A program made the position numbers and the translations under genes. The notes beneath the pieces are model-generated. The model was not told the DNA's origin, made no database searches, and saw only the letters and a list, made by a program, of their open reading frames with translations. This document shows positions 26,045 through 35,308 of a stretch of 64,000 bases of DNA, one piece after another. Position 1 is the first letter of the stretch, and the number at the start of each line of letters is the position of its first letter. This DNA comes from QHXQ01 sp038322995 (lineage in GTDB: Bacteria; Acidobacteriota; Blastocatellia; Pyrinomonadales; Pyrinomonadaceae): the NCBI GenBank assembly GCA_038322995.1, contig JBBQGM010000007.1, positions 17,236-81,235 on the forward strand. The letters are read 5' to 3'.

Positions 26045-28561
26045 TTATTTCTGGGTGGGGAAAATGAGCCTTATTTGCGTAACCCCTTCCGAGGTTGTCG
26101 GGGTAATCGACAATTCGCCATTATGCGCTTTCATGATGTTGTCCACTACCCACAGGCCAATGCCCGAACCTTCGCCAGTCGTCCAGGTAGCCTGCTCACT
26201 ACGCCATAGACGTTGTTTACATAAATTGATTTCATGTTGCTTGACCGGCATTCCTCTATTCACGACAGATACGTAGAATGATCTGCCCTTAGTCAGCCCG
26301 CCAGAAACATCGACGACTGTGTTGTGGAAGCTGTACTTTCCTGCATTGTCCAACAGACAGCTTACCGCCTGTTCCAGCAAATCGGGATCGACATAAACGA
26401 GATAACTGTCAAGCACCTCAAAACCTTTGCGGCTGACGCGGAATTTGATCTGACGGTAAGGCTCAATTAGCAACTCATTATCGCTGGCGGCTTCGATCAG
26501 CATTCTGAGCACGGCATCTGACGTCAAACGCCTCAGGCGTTGCGGCTCAATCCGGACGGCGGATTCACGCGCCAGTTCTGCAAACAACCCAGTACTCATG
26601 GACACGCGCTTCGCCTTGGATATGAGACCTCTCAGGGCTAGATACTTCGGGCTTAGTCGCACGTTATTGATTTTGTCCTCGTACAAAATGGCTTGGAGCC
26701 GTGCGTGGGCTTGAATCAAAGGGCTTTTGAGCTGGTGCGCTAAGTCTTCGTTCGTTTGCGACCTCTCCTTTTCCCTACGCTGGAGTTCGATTTCAGTCTG
26801 ATGGAGTTCTCCGATAGCCGTGGTCAAGTAGTAATAGAGACCTAGCTGTTGTCCTAAAAGCTCGGCCACTTTGACCGCGTGTGATGGGAACTTCTGACTG
26901 CCTGTGCCACGCAAGTCTAAAACACCGACGACCTTGCCCTGCACGACAATCGGGGCAACGATCATTCGCTCGGTCTCCGGGAAAGTACTAAATTTATAGC
27001 CTTCGCGCTCGGCGTTGAAGATGCCCATCGCTTGGCCTGAGTGGAAGACTTGGACTCCGAGGAGGTTGGCGGGGGGTTGGTCGTTAACGGGGAACCGCTG
27101 TTCCAGCCGAGCTTTCACCTCGGCTAAGTTGCCTTTCTTCCAAGGCGCTCCGTATACCGCGTCGAAATATAGCTCTTGCGTGTCGGCATCATACAGGCGC
27201 ACATCCATGATGTCTGCGCCAGCCACCACATCGCGCGCTACCCTAAATGTCCTATGGAAAATATGTTGCATACTCGGAGTCGTCGCTTGCAATTCCTGCT
27301 GCACAAAGCTGTTGAGTTGGCTGATGCAGTTGACTAGCGACTGCCAAGCCTGTTTCTCTATTTCTATCTCGCGCCGGAATAACCAGTTGCTCCAGAAGCG
27401 ACTGATCTGGGAGGCGACCAGCTTCAGCAGATTCAGGTCCCAATCCGCGAAATAGTACGGGACACGCCTAGCGGCGCTGCACCGTATGACGCCGAGAACT
27501 TTCTCATCCCGGAAAATCGGTGCGGCCATAAAGCTCAAGGGCGGCAACCGAAATTTGTTGTTTAGCTTGAGAGCTTTGCGCGCTGAGACTTTAATATTCA
27601 ACGAGTCATTCCAACGCAGTTTTGGGTATTCGCGTTGGATAATCACCTTATCATGCTCGAAGTTTGCCAGGTTGAGAATCCTCACGGGCTGCTTCTTGGC
27701 CAATACCCAGCCGGTTGCGCCCTCCTCGACCCGCGCTAGGTAAGTGCCTTTCATCTGAGCCCACTGATTCCATGTAGTTCCGGCCAATCGGTATGCGCCC
27801 GCCATCTCTAAGGGATCCTCCATGAAGATCGAGGTCTCAATACACTGAAAAGTCTCAGCAACTACGGAGCAGATCTGGTCCCACACTCTCTTCATCTCGT
27901 CTACCAAGAGCAGCTTGCCCGACGCTCGCAAATCAGCTTCATGTAGAACCTCGCTGACTTGCCGAATCAGCTTCTGGCTCACCCTGTCCCTGATGGCCTG
28001 ATACAAGGCCGGTATCATGCGGGCCATCTGCCGGATTCTAGCGATCTCTTCCTCGGTGAAAGGATCAGGAGCGTTTCTGTAGAGGCTGACCACCCCTTTA
28101 GTATTTTTACTATCGGTGAAGTTGATAGGGACGGCGCATATCGTTTTAAAGTTCAACGTATCGCTGGCGCGTCGGCTGGCCGGGTTACTATTAGCGCGCA
28201 CATCCTGCTGAATGTTCGTTACATTTTCAGGCTTTTGGCTGATGATTACAGCACCCTCTACTGACTCCACCAAGGGCATGTCGTGCTCGGCAAACACGTT
28301 GCCGTCTTGGAACCACTCAGCGAGAACGAACAAGCGACCTTTGAGCGGTTCGCTTTCAAGGTTACTGCCGGGGGCAACTTCCCAAATGATACATCCGTAG
28401 GCGTGAACCGCTTCGGAAATTCGTTTAAGTATCTCCGACAGGCCCGATAATTCCCCTTGCCCAAATGCGGTTAAAACCACTTCTGCCAAATAATCATCGG
28501 GTTGAATAGGTTCTTGTGCTGACTTAGCCATGCCCGGATTATCGGACAATTGGCCTATCAT
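26045..28561 (-). CDS. GAF-domain sensor histidine kinase
   Basis: Soluble sensor kinase of 838 aa. The N-terminal two thirds hold several GAF-type domains (about residues 45-190, 215-390 and 420-590; for example ICAVPINFTDSKNTKGVVSL and IVAPIVVQGKVVGVLDLRGT). The phospho-acceptor is His609 in DLAHQLKSPLIQAHARLQAI, and the ATP-binding domain has the N box LEQAVSCLLDNAGKYS and G box GSGIGLWVVDNIMKAHNGEL. There are no membrane helices, so the signal is cytoplasmic. The frame is open to a TTG at 28600; ATG 28561 or 28531 is more likely, but none has a clear ribosome-binding site. It is transcribed with the receiver downstream. Confidence 0.88.
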   Translation of the reverse strand: MIGQLSDNPGMAKSAQEPIQPDDYLAEVVLTAFGQGELSGLSEILKRISEAVHAYGCIIWEVAPGSNLESEPLKGRLFVLAEWFQDGNVFAEHDMPLVESVEGAVIISQKPENVTNIQQDVRANSNPASRRASDTLNFKTICAVPINFTDSKNTKGVVSLYRNAPDPFTEEEIARIRQMARMIPALYQAIRDRVSQKLIRQVSEVLHEADLRASGKLLLVDEMKRVWDQICSVVAETFQCIETSIFMEDPLEMAGAYRLAGTTWNQWAQMKGTYLARVEEGATGWVLAKKQPVRILNLANFEHDKVIIQREYPKLRWNDSLNIKVSARKALKLNNKFRLPPLSFMAAPIFRDEKVLGVIRCSAARRVPYYFADWDLNLLKLVASQISRFWSNWLFRREIEIEKQAWQSLVNCISQLNSFVQQELQATTPSMQHIFHRTFRVARDVVAGADIMDVRLYDADTQELYFDAVYGAPWKKGNLAEVKARLEQRFPVNDQPPANLLGVQVFHSGQAMGIFNAEREGYKFSTFPETERMIVAPIVVQGKVVGVLDLRGTGSQKFPSHAVKVAELLGQQLGLYYYLTTAIGELHQTEIELQRREKERSQTNEDLAHQLKSPLIQAHARLQAILYEDKINNVRLSPKYLALRGLISKAKRVSMSTGLFAELARESAVRIEPQRLRRLTSDAVLRMLIEAASDNELLIEPYRQIKFRVSRKGFEVLDSYLVYVDPDLLEQAVSCLLDNAGKYSFHNTVVDVSGGLTKGRSFYVSVVNRGMPVKQHEINLCKQRLWRSEQATWTTGEGSGIGLWVVDNIMKAHNGELSITPTTSEGVTQIRLIFPTQK

Positions 28562-28938
28562 GTAAACAAAGTGTTTTGAGGCCAAGTAGGCATCTGACAA
28601 TCAGGGCTGAAGTAGAGGGAATGACTTTGAGGTGGATTCTTTGTGCCATGCCCGGGACAGGGCGTGACGACATGTCTCGCTCTCGACTTTGATGTTTAAT
28701 CACGAGGAAGATACTAAGTTATTCGCAACGCACCAAGCAGGCCAATGACACCTCTTGTTTCATCAAAGTTTCTGGCCCGAGATGTATACCAAAGGAGGGC
28801 CAGAATTTAGGGTAAATGCCTTCCTGAACGGACTCCCATAGTTTCTATTCGGCGACCCCGCAGCAAGCTGACGGGGAATTACAGATTAAATATCTTCCTG
28901 TATTCAAACTCTAAACATTCTCCTATACTGGCAGATCA
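28562..28938. other. Intergenic region between kinase and tniQ
   Basis: Divergent promoter region for the kinase operon and the first tniQ. A short inverted pair TCTGGCC/GGCCAGA (28769-28775 and 28796-28802) is the only structure noted. No gene is supported. Confidence 0.4.
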
Positions 28939-30291
28939 GTGATTGCCTCGCCCGAAAAATCCTGGCCCGTACATCTGAAACCAAAGGCTGGCGAACTCTT
29001 CACTTCATGGTTAGCTCGGCTGTCCATAGCACACGGCCTTAAACCTAACAGTTTTACTTCCATAATCTGGCCAAGCAATACTAACCTATGGCTAATACGA
29101 GACTTTGACAGGGCGAATAATAAAGAAGGGCTTGAGCTGTTAGCGGAGAAAACGTGTACGACACTTGAGAAAGTGATAGTTGCGACGCTCTCTGATTACC
29201 AAGGTCGTCTCTATGAAATATCTCCGCCAAGCGGTGTAACTTATTGGCTACTGCCACGCGGCCAAGCTACCTCTCGGAATCACAATCTCAAATATTTCGG
29301 TTTACAATATTGCCCACGGTGCCTTTCGGAGGAGGAACCTTACTTCAGGCGGGAATGGAGATTGGCATTTGTTACTTTCTGTGCAAAGCATAAATTATTC
29401 CTACTTGATCGCTGCACTAGATGCGGATATGCCATAAATTTTTATATGAACGTAACAAGGGAATGGGATAGAGTTTCAGACTCCTTAACCGTTTGCTACA
29501 ATTGTACCTTTGATCTTCGTCATGCTCCCATCAGTACATCTTCAAATTCGATTGCTACAGATACACTGAATTTCCAAAAACATCTTTTGACTGCCTTAGA
29601 CCAAGGATGGGTAGAGGTTCCTCAGAATGCATCCGTACATTCGCTTATGTACTTCGAAGGACTACGTCACTTAGCATACGCACTTTCTGGCCGTCACAGA
29701 CACATCAAGAATCTTCTAGAATTAGCCTGTAGGCATTATGGTATTAAAGAGGGTTTCCCTGGCCCTCGGCGAAGAACTACCTTTGAGAGCCTCGATGTTA
29801 TTACGCGACGCATCATTGTCTTTCTAATGTCAGCACTTCTTAAAGATTGGTCCAGTGAATTTATTCAGTTTAGCAGAGCTTATAAAATTGAAAGTGACGT
29901 TTGGAGCCATCAGCAACAAGATAATATTCCTTATTGGTATTGGAGTATCATTCATCTTAATTTAAAAAGAACTAGATACTTGCCCACTGAACAGGAAGTC
30001 ACCGCTATCTTCGATTTCATAGAGAGAACTGGTCGTCCATCTACCACGAGCGAACTACTCAAGTATTTAAATAGTGGTGTCGCGCAAACTAGGAGAAAGA
30101 GGCGAGGACTGACTCAAGCAGCTAAGTACGCCAAACATCCAGAAGCAATAAAACAAGAGGCAATACGCCTATTACTAGAAGGTAAACGGTCTGGAGAAGT
30201 GAAACAGATTTTGCCAGTTAGTAGTCACTCGTTATGGAAGTGGATGAAAGATTATAACAAATCCGCTGACGGGGGAAGTAAGCCTACTTGA
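28939..30291 (+). CDS. tniQ: TniQ/TnsD-family transposition protein 1
   Basis: Target-site selector of Tn7-like elements. The 450-aa protein has the TniQ N-terminus (WPVHLKPKAGELFTSWLARL) and the zinc-binding pattern YCPRC...FCAKH...DRCTRC...CYNC between about residues 125 and 195. A C-terminal extension (KQEAIRLLLEGKRSGEVKQI, then SSHSLWKWMK) looks like a helix-turn-helix, as in TnsD proteins that bind a fixed chromosomal site, so this is the better candidate for recognising the rlmD 3' end. Start is GTG 28939. Its position upstream of tnsA is unusual; tniQ normally follows tnsC. Confidence 0.88.
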   Translation: MIASPEKSWPVHLKPKAGELFTSWLARLSIAHGLKPNSFTSIIWPSNTNLWLIRDFDRANNKEGLELLAEKTCTTLEKVIVATLSDYQGRLYEISPPSGVTYWLLPRGQATSRNHNLKYFGLQYCPRCLSEEEPYFRREWRLAFVTFCAKHKLFLLDRCTRCGYAINFYMNVTREWDRVSDSLTVCYNCTFDLRHAPISTSSNSIATDTLNFQKHLLTALDQGWVEVPQNASVHSLMYFEGLRHLAYALSGRHRHIKNLLELACRHYGIKEGFPGPRRRTTFESLDVITRRIIVFLMSALLKDWSSEFIQFSRAYKIESDVWSHQQQDNIPYWYWSIIHLNLKRTRYLPTEQEVTAIFDFIERTGRPSTTSELLKYLNSGVAQTRRKRRGLTQAAKYAKHPEAIKQEAIRLLLEGKRSGEVKQILPVSSHSLWKWMKDYNKSADGGSKPT

Positions 30292-30336
30292 AGTAACAAG
30301 AAGGGTGCCTTTGCATCTATTTCTGTTTAATTTTGT

Positions 30337-30505
30337 AATGACTAATGTGTTTTAGAGGTTTGAGTTTATGCCTGTCAGGAAAATTCCAAGGAGTTATCGG
30401 AACGTAACAGGTCTCACGGCAACCAATAAGTCCAGCGAAATGACTGCATATGAATCAGGTCTTGAACACAAGTTCCACAAACTCCTGACCTTCAACTCCA
30501 ACGTC
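30337..30505 (+). repeat. Direct repeat of left-end inner region and tnsA start
   Basis: From about GTAATGACTA through TTTAGAGGTT and the first 40 codons of tnsA, this segment matches 22601-22758 apart from scattered substitutions and small deletions. It records a duplication that placed the left cargo block between two copies of the tnsA start. Confidence 0.75.
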
Positions 30506-31147
30506 TTAAAATACGAAGAGCAGCCAGTTAAAATATACTTCATCGGCGAAGATGGAAAGACGCATCACTATACTCCTGACGTACTCATCAATTACAAAAA
30601 AGACTTGGCTCCAGCTAAACATTGGAAACCACTTCTTGCAGAAGTCAAGTGGAGAACAGATCTATGTAAGGACTGGCAAGAACTGAAACCTAAATTTCGG
30701 GCCGCTAGGAAGCATGTAGCTGAAAGAGATTGGGATTTCACAATAGTAACCGACAAAGAAATTATAAATCCTTACTTATATAACGCTATCTTCCTCATCA
30801 CATTTCGCAGGTTTCCAGTCAACGAAGATTATAGGCATTTGCTACTTGAAGCTTTAGATGAGTTGCGTGAGACAGATCCGGAGACTCTATTGCGTTCCGT
30901 GGCCGCAGATCGCGATGAAATATCTAGATTGTTACCAACCTTATGGCAACTCGTTGATAATCACGCGGTGGGCGTCAACCTAGATTCAAAGTTGACGATG
31001 CGTAGCCGAATTTGGTCGCTTCGATTCCAAGACGAGGTCGAAAGAGATGAAGGCATTTATCAACTTATCGCCGGGCGTGGTCGTCGAATGCGATGGCAAG
31101 CGCTACGCTATCACAAGCATTTTAACTCTGGAATCCGTCCTCGCTAA
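30368..31147 (+). CDS. tnsA: Transposase subunit TnsA, endonuclease
   Basis: Cuts the 5' strands at the transposon ends, allowing cut-and-paste movement together with TnsB. 259 aa with a restriction-endonuclease-like core: Glu33 (YESGLEHKF), Asp71 (HHYTPDVLI) and Glu92-x-Lys94 (LLAEVKWR). The C-terminal half is the TnsC-interacting helical domain. It overlaps tnsB by 101 bases in a different frame, implying tight coupling. A decayed copy of its first 34 codons sits at the left end. Confidence 0.93.
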   Translation: MPVRKIPRSYRNVTGLTATNKSSEMTAYESGLEHKFHKLLTFNSNVLKYEEQPVKIYFIGEDGKTHHYTPDVLINYKKDLAPAKHWKPLLAEVKWRTDLCKDWQELKPKFRAARKHVAERDWDFTIVTDKEIINPYLYNAIFLITFRRFPVNEDYRHLLLEALDELRETDPETLLRSVAADRDEISRLLPTLWQLVDNHAVGVNLDSKLTMRSRIWSLRFQDEVERDEGIYQLIAGRGRRMRWQALRYHKHFNSGIRPR

Positions 31148-32929
31148 AGATGAAGAAACGGGAAACCATCGAGAGTTATATATAAAGGACATTACTCCTG
31201 TCTCGGACTTAACACTGAGCGAAGATAACAAGCAGTTAGATCTCTCTCTAATTCCCAAAGATGACTGGAATGATGCATCAGGCTGGGCCAACAGGCTTCG
31301 CCCATTAGTCTCAGCTTCGCGACGCACTACAGAAATGGTGGATGAAGTCGCGAAAGAAGCCGGTGTTGGAAGGACTACTGTTTACCGCAAACTAAAAATA
31401 CTTGAAAAGTCCGGTAAAGCCTCATCCCTCATACCGCAAAAGTCCAGCGGCGGCAAAGGTAAAAGCCGTCTTTCGACTGAAGCTGAATCAATTATCCGTA
31501 CCACTATCGTTGACCTTCGTTTCACCAAGGGAAAGAAGAAAGCTTCTTTCGACGACATTTACGAAGAAATAAAAAACAAATTAAATAGATCCGAGATCGA
31601 CATCCCTCACATCAATACTGTTCAGAGAAGGATCAACTCTATTCGGAAGGAATATGAGCAGCAATCAAGCGATCAAGAAAGTGGAAAAAGAAACGTCGCA
31701 TACCCCGGACGCTTTCCGGGCGCCGACTTCCCACTCGCTGTGGTGCAAATAGATCACACTGAACTCGACATAATGCTGGTAGACGACGTTGATAGAGAAC
31801 CCATTGGAAGACCTTGGATTACTTTAGCTATTGATGTCTTCAGCCGTACTGTTCCAGGCTTCTACCTTTCTCTTGATCCCCCTGGTGACATATCGGTGGG
31901 GCTTTGCATTGCTCATGCGATTCTGCTCAAAGATAAGTGGCTTGCTAAGCATAACATTAATATTGCTTGGCCAACTTGGGGAGTTATGAGCAAGATTCAT
32001 GCTGATAATGCGGGTGAATTTCATAGCAACATGATAAAACGCGCGTGCAATGAATACAGCATTGATCTTGAATGGCGGCCAGTCAAAAAGCCTCGCTACG
32101 GCGCACTCATCGAGAGCTTACTTGGGACGTTCGCAGAAAAGATACACCAACTCCCAGGAACAACTTTTTCGAATCCAAAGGAGCGTGGCAAATACGACTC
32201 GGAAAAAATGCGGCACTAACTATCTCAGCGCTGGAAGAATGGTTTGCCAGGTACGTTGCCGGGGTTTATCACCAAGAAATACACAGCGCTCTACTCACCT
32301 CCCCAATAAAGCAATATGAAAAGGGTATATTTGGCACCAAGGACATACCAGGACGTGGGCTTCCCTATCAGATACATGATGAGGATCGCCTACGATTAGA
32401 TTTAATGCCAGCTGAGAAACGCACCATTCAGGAGTATGGAGTAGTTATAGACTTCATACATTATTACAGTGGCGTATTAAACAAACATATTAATGAACAA
32501 GATGAAAACTCAACCAAGAAACGCAAATTCATATTCAAGCGAGATCCACGGAATATCAGCCGAATCTATTTTTTCGACCCCGATCTCAACGAATATTTCA
32601 AGATTCCTTACCGAGATACATCACAGCCACCTATGAGTATATGGGAGTATCGTAAGGTTCGTAGAAGGCTCGAAGCGCTAGGTAAAGAAGACATAGATGA
32701 ACAGTTGATCTTTCAGACCTTCAAAGAAATGCGCGCTATTGAGGAACGCGAAGCCCGTATGACTAAAAGTAAACGGCGTGATGCTCAAAGGCGACGGCAA
32801 CATCGACAAATCGAAGAGCCCAAAATGGCGGATGAGCGCCATAGGGATTTGCCAGAAAGAAATGAGTCCGATGAACTCGAAGATGTACCTGTTGTTGAAC
32901 CATTTGATGAGATGGAATATCTAACGTAA
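31047..32929 (+). CDS. tnsB: Transposase subunit TnsB/TniA, split by a -1 frame change
   Basis: DDE transposase that joins transposon ends to target DNA. Frame one (31047-32219, 390 aa) holds the N-terminal DNA-binding region, a helix-turn-helix (AKEAGVGRTTVYRKLKILEK) and the full catalytic triad Asp236 (VVQIDHTELD), Asp320 (IHADNAGEF) and Glu356 (YGALIESLLG), a D-D-35-E arrangement. It ends at TAA 32217. The other frame (open to 32929) continues exactly with the Mu-transposase-like barrel (ALEEWFARYVAGVYHQEIHS) and an acidic/basic TnsC-binding tail. A -1 slip at A6 (32203-32208) would give one 627-aa protein. Either this is programmed frameshifting or the gene carries a one-base indel. Confidence 0.85.
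32201..32209 (+). promoter_or_regulatory. Possible -1 frameshift site in tnsB
   Basis: GGAAAAAAT read as GAA AAA ATG in frame one and GGA AAA AAT in the -1 frame. Lys-tRNA can slip one base back on A AAA. A Shine-Dalgarno-like AGGAG lies at 32179-32183, further upstream than the usual stimulatory spacing. The zero-frame stop follows three codons later, as at many insertion-sequence frameshift sites. Confidence 0.45.
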
Positions 32930-32998
32930 GCATACATAAGAGTGAAGATGCTATGAGCCCCTTAATTTCGATCTAACCTGCAAAGCTAAGGACATCGG

Positions 32999-33940
32999 AT
33001 GAGCCAGAAGGATACTCAGGGCATCGCAAGTCCAACACATCTTAATGTAAATGAGAGAACGTGGCTGGAATTAAGTGATGATGAGCGCATTTTTAAGTTA
33101 CATGGCGAACGCTGGATTAGATACGATAAGGCTAAAGAGATCATTGACAAGCTAAACAAGCTAATCACGTATCCTAAGAAACGAAGAATGCCGAACTTAT
33201 TAATCGTTGGGGATACCAACAATGGTAAGACGATGATCGTCAATCGGTTTAAGGAACAACACCCACCTGACGACAATATAGATGGCGATGCGAAGATCAT
33301 CCCTGTAATAATTGTACAAGCTCCGCCCACAGCGGATGAGGGTCGTTTCTACAATCACATTCTCACCCAACTGAATGCACCATTTAAAGAGAACGACAGG
33401 CCCGGAAAGAAGTACATACAGGTAGTAACTATATGTCAACGCGTTGGTCTTCGAGTTCTCATCATTGACGAGATACACGACATTATTGCGGGCAGCAGAT
33501 CTAGTCAGCGTGTTTTCCGCAACGCGATCAAACAGCTCGGTAACGATCTCCAAATTCCTATCGTCGGTGTTGGCATAGACGCAGCCTATAACGCCATACA
33601 GTCGGATGACCAGTTAGCGAATCGTTTCGAACCTGCCATATTACCGAGATGGAAGATAAGCGATAACCTGCCTCCTGCAAAAGATCCATATTTGAAACTT
33701 TTAACCAGTTTCGAGCGCATGCTTCCTCTTCGCAATCCATCATATCTGGTCCACAAAACAATGGCTTTGAAATTGATGAGCATGTGTGAAGGACTGATTG
33801 GCGAGTTATCAACTGTGCTCACCAGAGCGGCTGAACAAGCTATCAGAAATAAAAGGGAAAAAATCGACGTGGTGACTTTGAACGAAATAGGCTGGATAGC
33901 TCCCTCGGACCGGAGCAGAAGGACGCAAGTAATAGGCTGA
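32999..33940 (+). CDS. tnsC: Transposition ATPase TnsC/TniB
   Basis: AAA+ regulator that bridges TniQ-marked target DNA and the TnsAB transposase. 313 aa with Walker A GDTNNGKT (residues 71-78), Walker B VLIIDEIHDII, and the sensor region IPIVGVGIDAAYNAIQSD followed by QLANRFEPAILPRW (arginine finger area). The start ATG at 32999 follows AAGGA. It lies 69 bases after tnsB, as expected for the tnsABC order. Confidence 0.93.
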   Translation: MSQKDTQGIASPTHLNVNERTWLELSDDERIFKLHGERWIRYDKAKEIIDKLNKLITYPKKRRMPNLLIVGDTNNGKTMIVNRFKEQHPPDDNIDGDAKIIPVIIVQAPPTADEGRFYNHILTQLNAPFKENDRPGKKYIQVVTICQRVGLRVLIIDEIHDIIAGSRSSQRVFRNAIKQLGNDLQIPIVGVGIDAAYNAIQSDDQLANRFEPAILPRWKISDNLPPAKDPYLKLLTSFERMLPLRNPSYLVHKTMALKLMSMCEGLIGELSTVLTRAAEQAIRNKREKIDVVTLNEIGWIAPSDRSRRTQVIG

Positions 33941-34108
33941 ATGAAAAACCGCAGAGCAACTTCAGATATGTAGTCGGTACATTTCAATCCTAAGCACGAC
34001 GAGCTTTTGTCCCCATGGCTGCCCGCTTGGTTATCGCAAAATATGGAGGTAATAATTTTTAAATATAGGCTTCCGCCGAAAAGTTTTGTGCTGTATCCCC
34101 AGTATGCT

Positions 34109-34417
34109 CTAGTTTTGGGCAGAAGACTTTCTTTTAACGCCTTCTTTCTTTGCCCTGGAGGGTAGATTCTCCGGCAAATTCAAATTGTCATCGACGAGAA
34201 CATCAATCCATACCCCAGCCATACGAGCATACTCCAAGAGTGTCAGCAGTGATGGCTCGCGCGTGCCCCGCTCGAAAGCAGACACATCTGACTGCGTTAA
34301 TTCATCAGCCAGTCCAAGATGCCTTAACAATGAATTTTGAGAATCGTTGAAGGTCCGCCGAATAGTTAATAATTTTTCAGCCAAACGCTGCGGCTTTCGC
34401 CTTGCAAACGTGCCCAT
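34109..34417 (-). CDS. XRE-family DNA-binding regulator
   Basis: 102-aa protein starting MGTFARRKPQRLAEKLLTIR, with an XRE/Cro helix-turn-helix: LGLADELTQSDVSAFERGTR then EPSLLTLLEYARMAGVWIDV. The ATG at 34417 is preceded by a strong AGGAGG, which lies inside a perfect palindrome (34411-34440); a longer frame starting at 34441 reads through that site and is less likely. It is divergent from the small membrane/HTH/tniQ2 cluster and probably regulates itself and transposon genes, as small Xre or MerR-type proteins do in other Tn7-like elements. Confidence 0.85.
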   Translation of the reverse strand: MGTFARRKPQRLAEKLLTIRRTFNDSQNSLLRHLGLADELTQSDVSAFERGTREPSLLTLLEYARMAGVWIDVLVDDNLNLPENLPSRAKKEGVKRKSSAQN

Positions 34418-34440
34418 CAGGATATACCTCCTGATGGGCA
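34411..34440. promoter_or_regulatory. Palindrome over the start and ribosome site of the XRE gene
   Basis: Perfect 12-bp arms TGCCCATCAGGA (34411-34422) and TCCTGATGGGCA (34429-34440) around TATACC. It covers both the AGGAGG and the ATG of the minus-strand XRE gene. As DNA it could be an operator; as RNA it would fold into a hairpin hiding the ribosome-binding site. Confidence 0.6.
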
Positions 34441-34472
34441 CAACATTTGTGTTCCGAGTTTCCTCTTGCTTT

Positions 34473-34490
34473 TAAGTGCAATTGCACTTA
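34473..34490. promoter_or_regulatory. 18-bp perfect palindrome, candidate operator
   Basis: TAAGTGCAATTGCACTTA is fully self-complementary and lies 56 bases upstream of the XRE start, in the divergent region before the 34678 gene. Such symmetry is typical of XRE dimer operators. Confidence 0.55.
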
Positions 34491-34677
34491 GTATTTCATG
34501 GTACTTGTTTTTCGCCGGCGGGAGGTTATCTCTGTTGTCCCATACGGCGCCCATCATCTTCGATGTTGAGCTGCCTTACTCATTTGCTAAGAGCCACCGA
34601 AAATTCCCGGCGAAGGATACCAAAAAACTCTAAAGATCGTCACTCACTAAGATATCGCGCAAATCAATGAATAGATT

Positions 34678-35031
34678 ATGCGATTGGATGAACACATTGT
34701 GCGAGAAGAAATAATACCGCACCCGCGGGGGCGGAAGCTGAAACTATTCTATTATGAACAGGTCAATTCACGCTCCTACTTACGGATCACCAAACTTGGT
34801 CTCGTTATCGTTTTGGTCTTCACCGTCTTACCGGTTATTGCACTCCTCTCTTTATTTCTCTTAAATCAATCAACTCCGATGCCGAATGTGGATGTAACGA
34901 TCAAGCCGATGCCGACGGCTAACGATTCCATTTACTACTATCCGCCAACCGACACCACCGCCCGCTCCGAAAGTACTGAGGCAGCCCAAAGCAGCATAAT
35001 CCGTCCCGCCAGCACCTCCATCGCCTATTAG
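34678..35031 (+). CDS. Small single-pass membrane protein
   Basis: 117 aa: a charged N-terminus (MRLDEHIVREEIIPHPRGRK), one clear transmembrane helix (LGLVIVLVFTVLPVIALLSL, about residues 40-60) and a Pro/Thr/Ser-rich tail with YYYPPTDTT. I do not recognise the family. It precedes the HTH gene by 8 bases and so belongs to the small regulatory cluster before the second tniQ. A membrane protein in that position has no obvious transposition role. Confidence 0.55.
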   Translation: MRLDEHIVREEIIPHPRGRKLKLFYYEQVNSRSYLRITKLGLVIVLVFTVLPVIALLSLFLLNQSTPMPNVDVTIKPMPTANDSIYYYPPTDTTARSESTEAAQSSIIRPASTSIAY

Positions 35032-35039
35032 GAACAGTA

Positions 35040-35279
35040 ATGAGCCGTAAGCACAAACGAGATGGCGCACATCGCGGATCTACGCCACAGGCCAAAAGAT
35101 GGCCGGTTAAGATGAAACTCTCTCAGGCTGCGAAATTTCTTGGGATCAGTTCTTCGAATCTCAGCAACCTCGTGAGTAGTGGGAAAATATCGGTTGAAGA
35201 TGATCCGCTTGATAGACGTGTGAAGCTCGTAAAGCGCGCTGATCTTGAAGAGATATTGCACCGGCGCACTGGTGTTTAA
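35040..35279 (+). CDS. MerR/excisionase-type helix-turn-helix protein
   Basis: 79-aa basic protein. After a charged leader the segment MKLSQAAKFLGISSSNLSNL then VSSGKISVEDDPLDRRVKLV is a winged helix of the MerR/excisionase (helix_turn_helix_17-like) type: recognition helix, a short wing, then a DLEEIL helix. Small MerR-like proteins adjacent to tniQ are known regulators in other Tn7-like and CRISPR-associated transposons. It lies 8 bases after the membrane protein and about 30 bases before tniQ2. Confidence 0.75.
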   Translation: MSRKHKRDGAHRGSTPQAKRWPVKMKLSQAAKFLGISSSNLSNLVSSGKISVEDDPLDRRVKLVKRADLEEILHRRTGV

Positions 35280-35308
35280 GTTAAAGATGTCTTCCCCTGA
35301 GAAATAAC

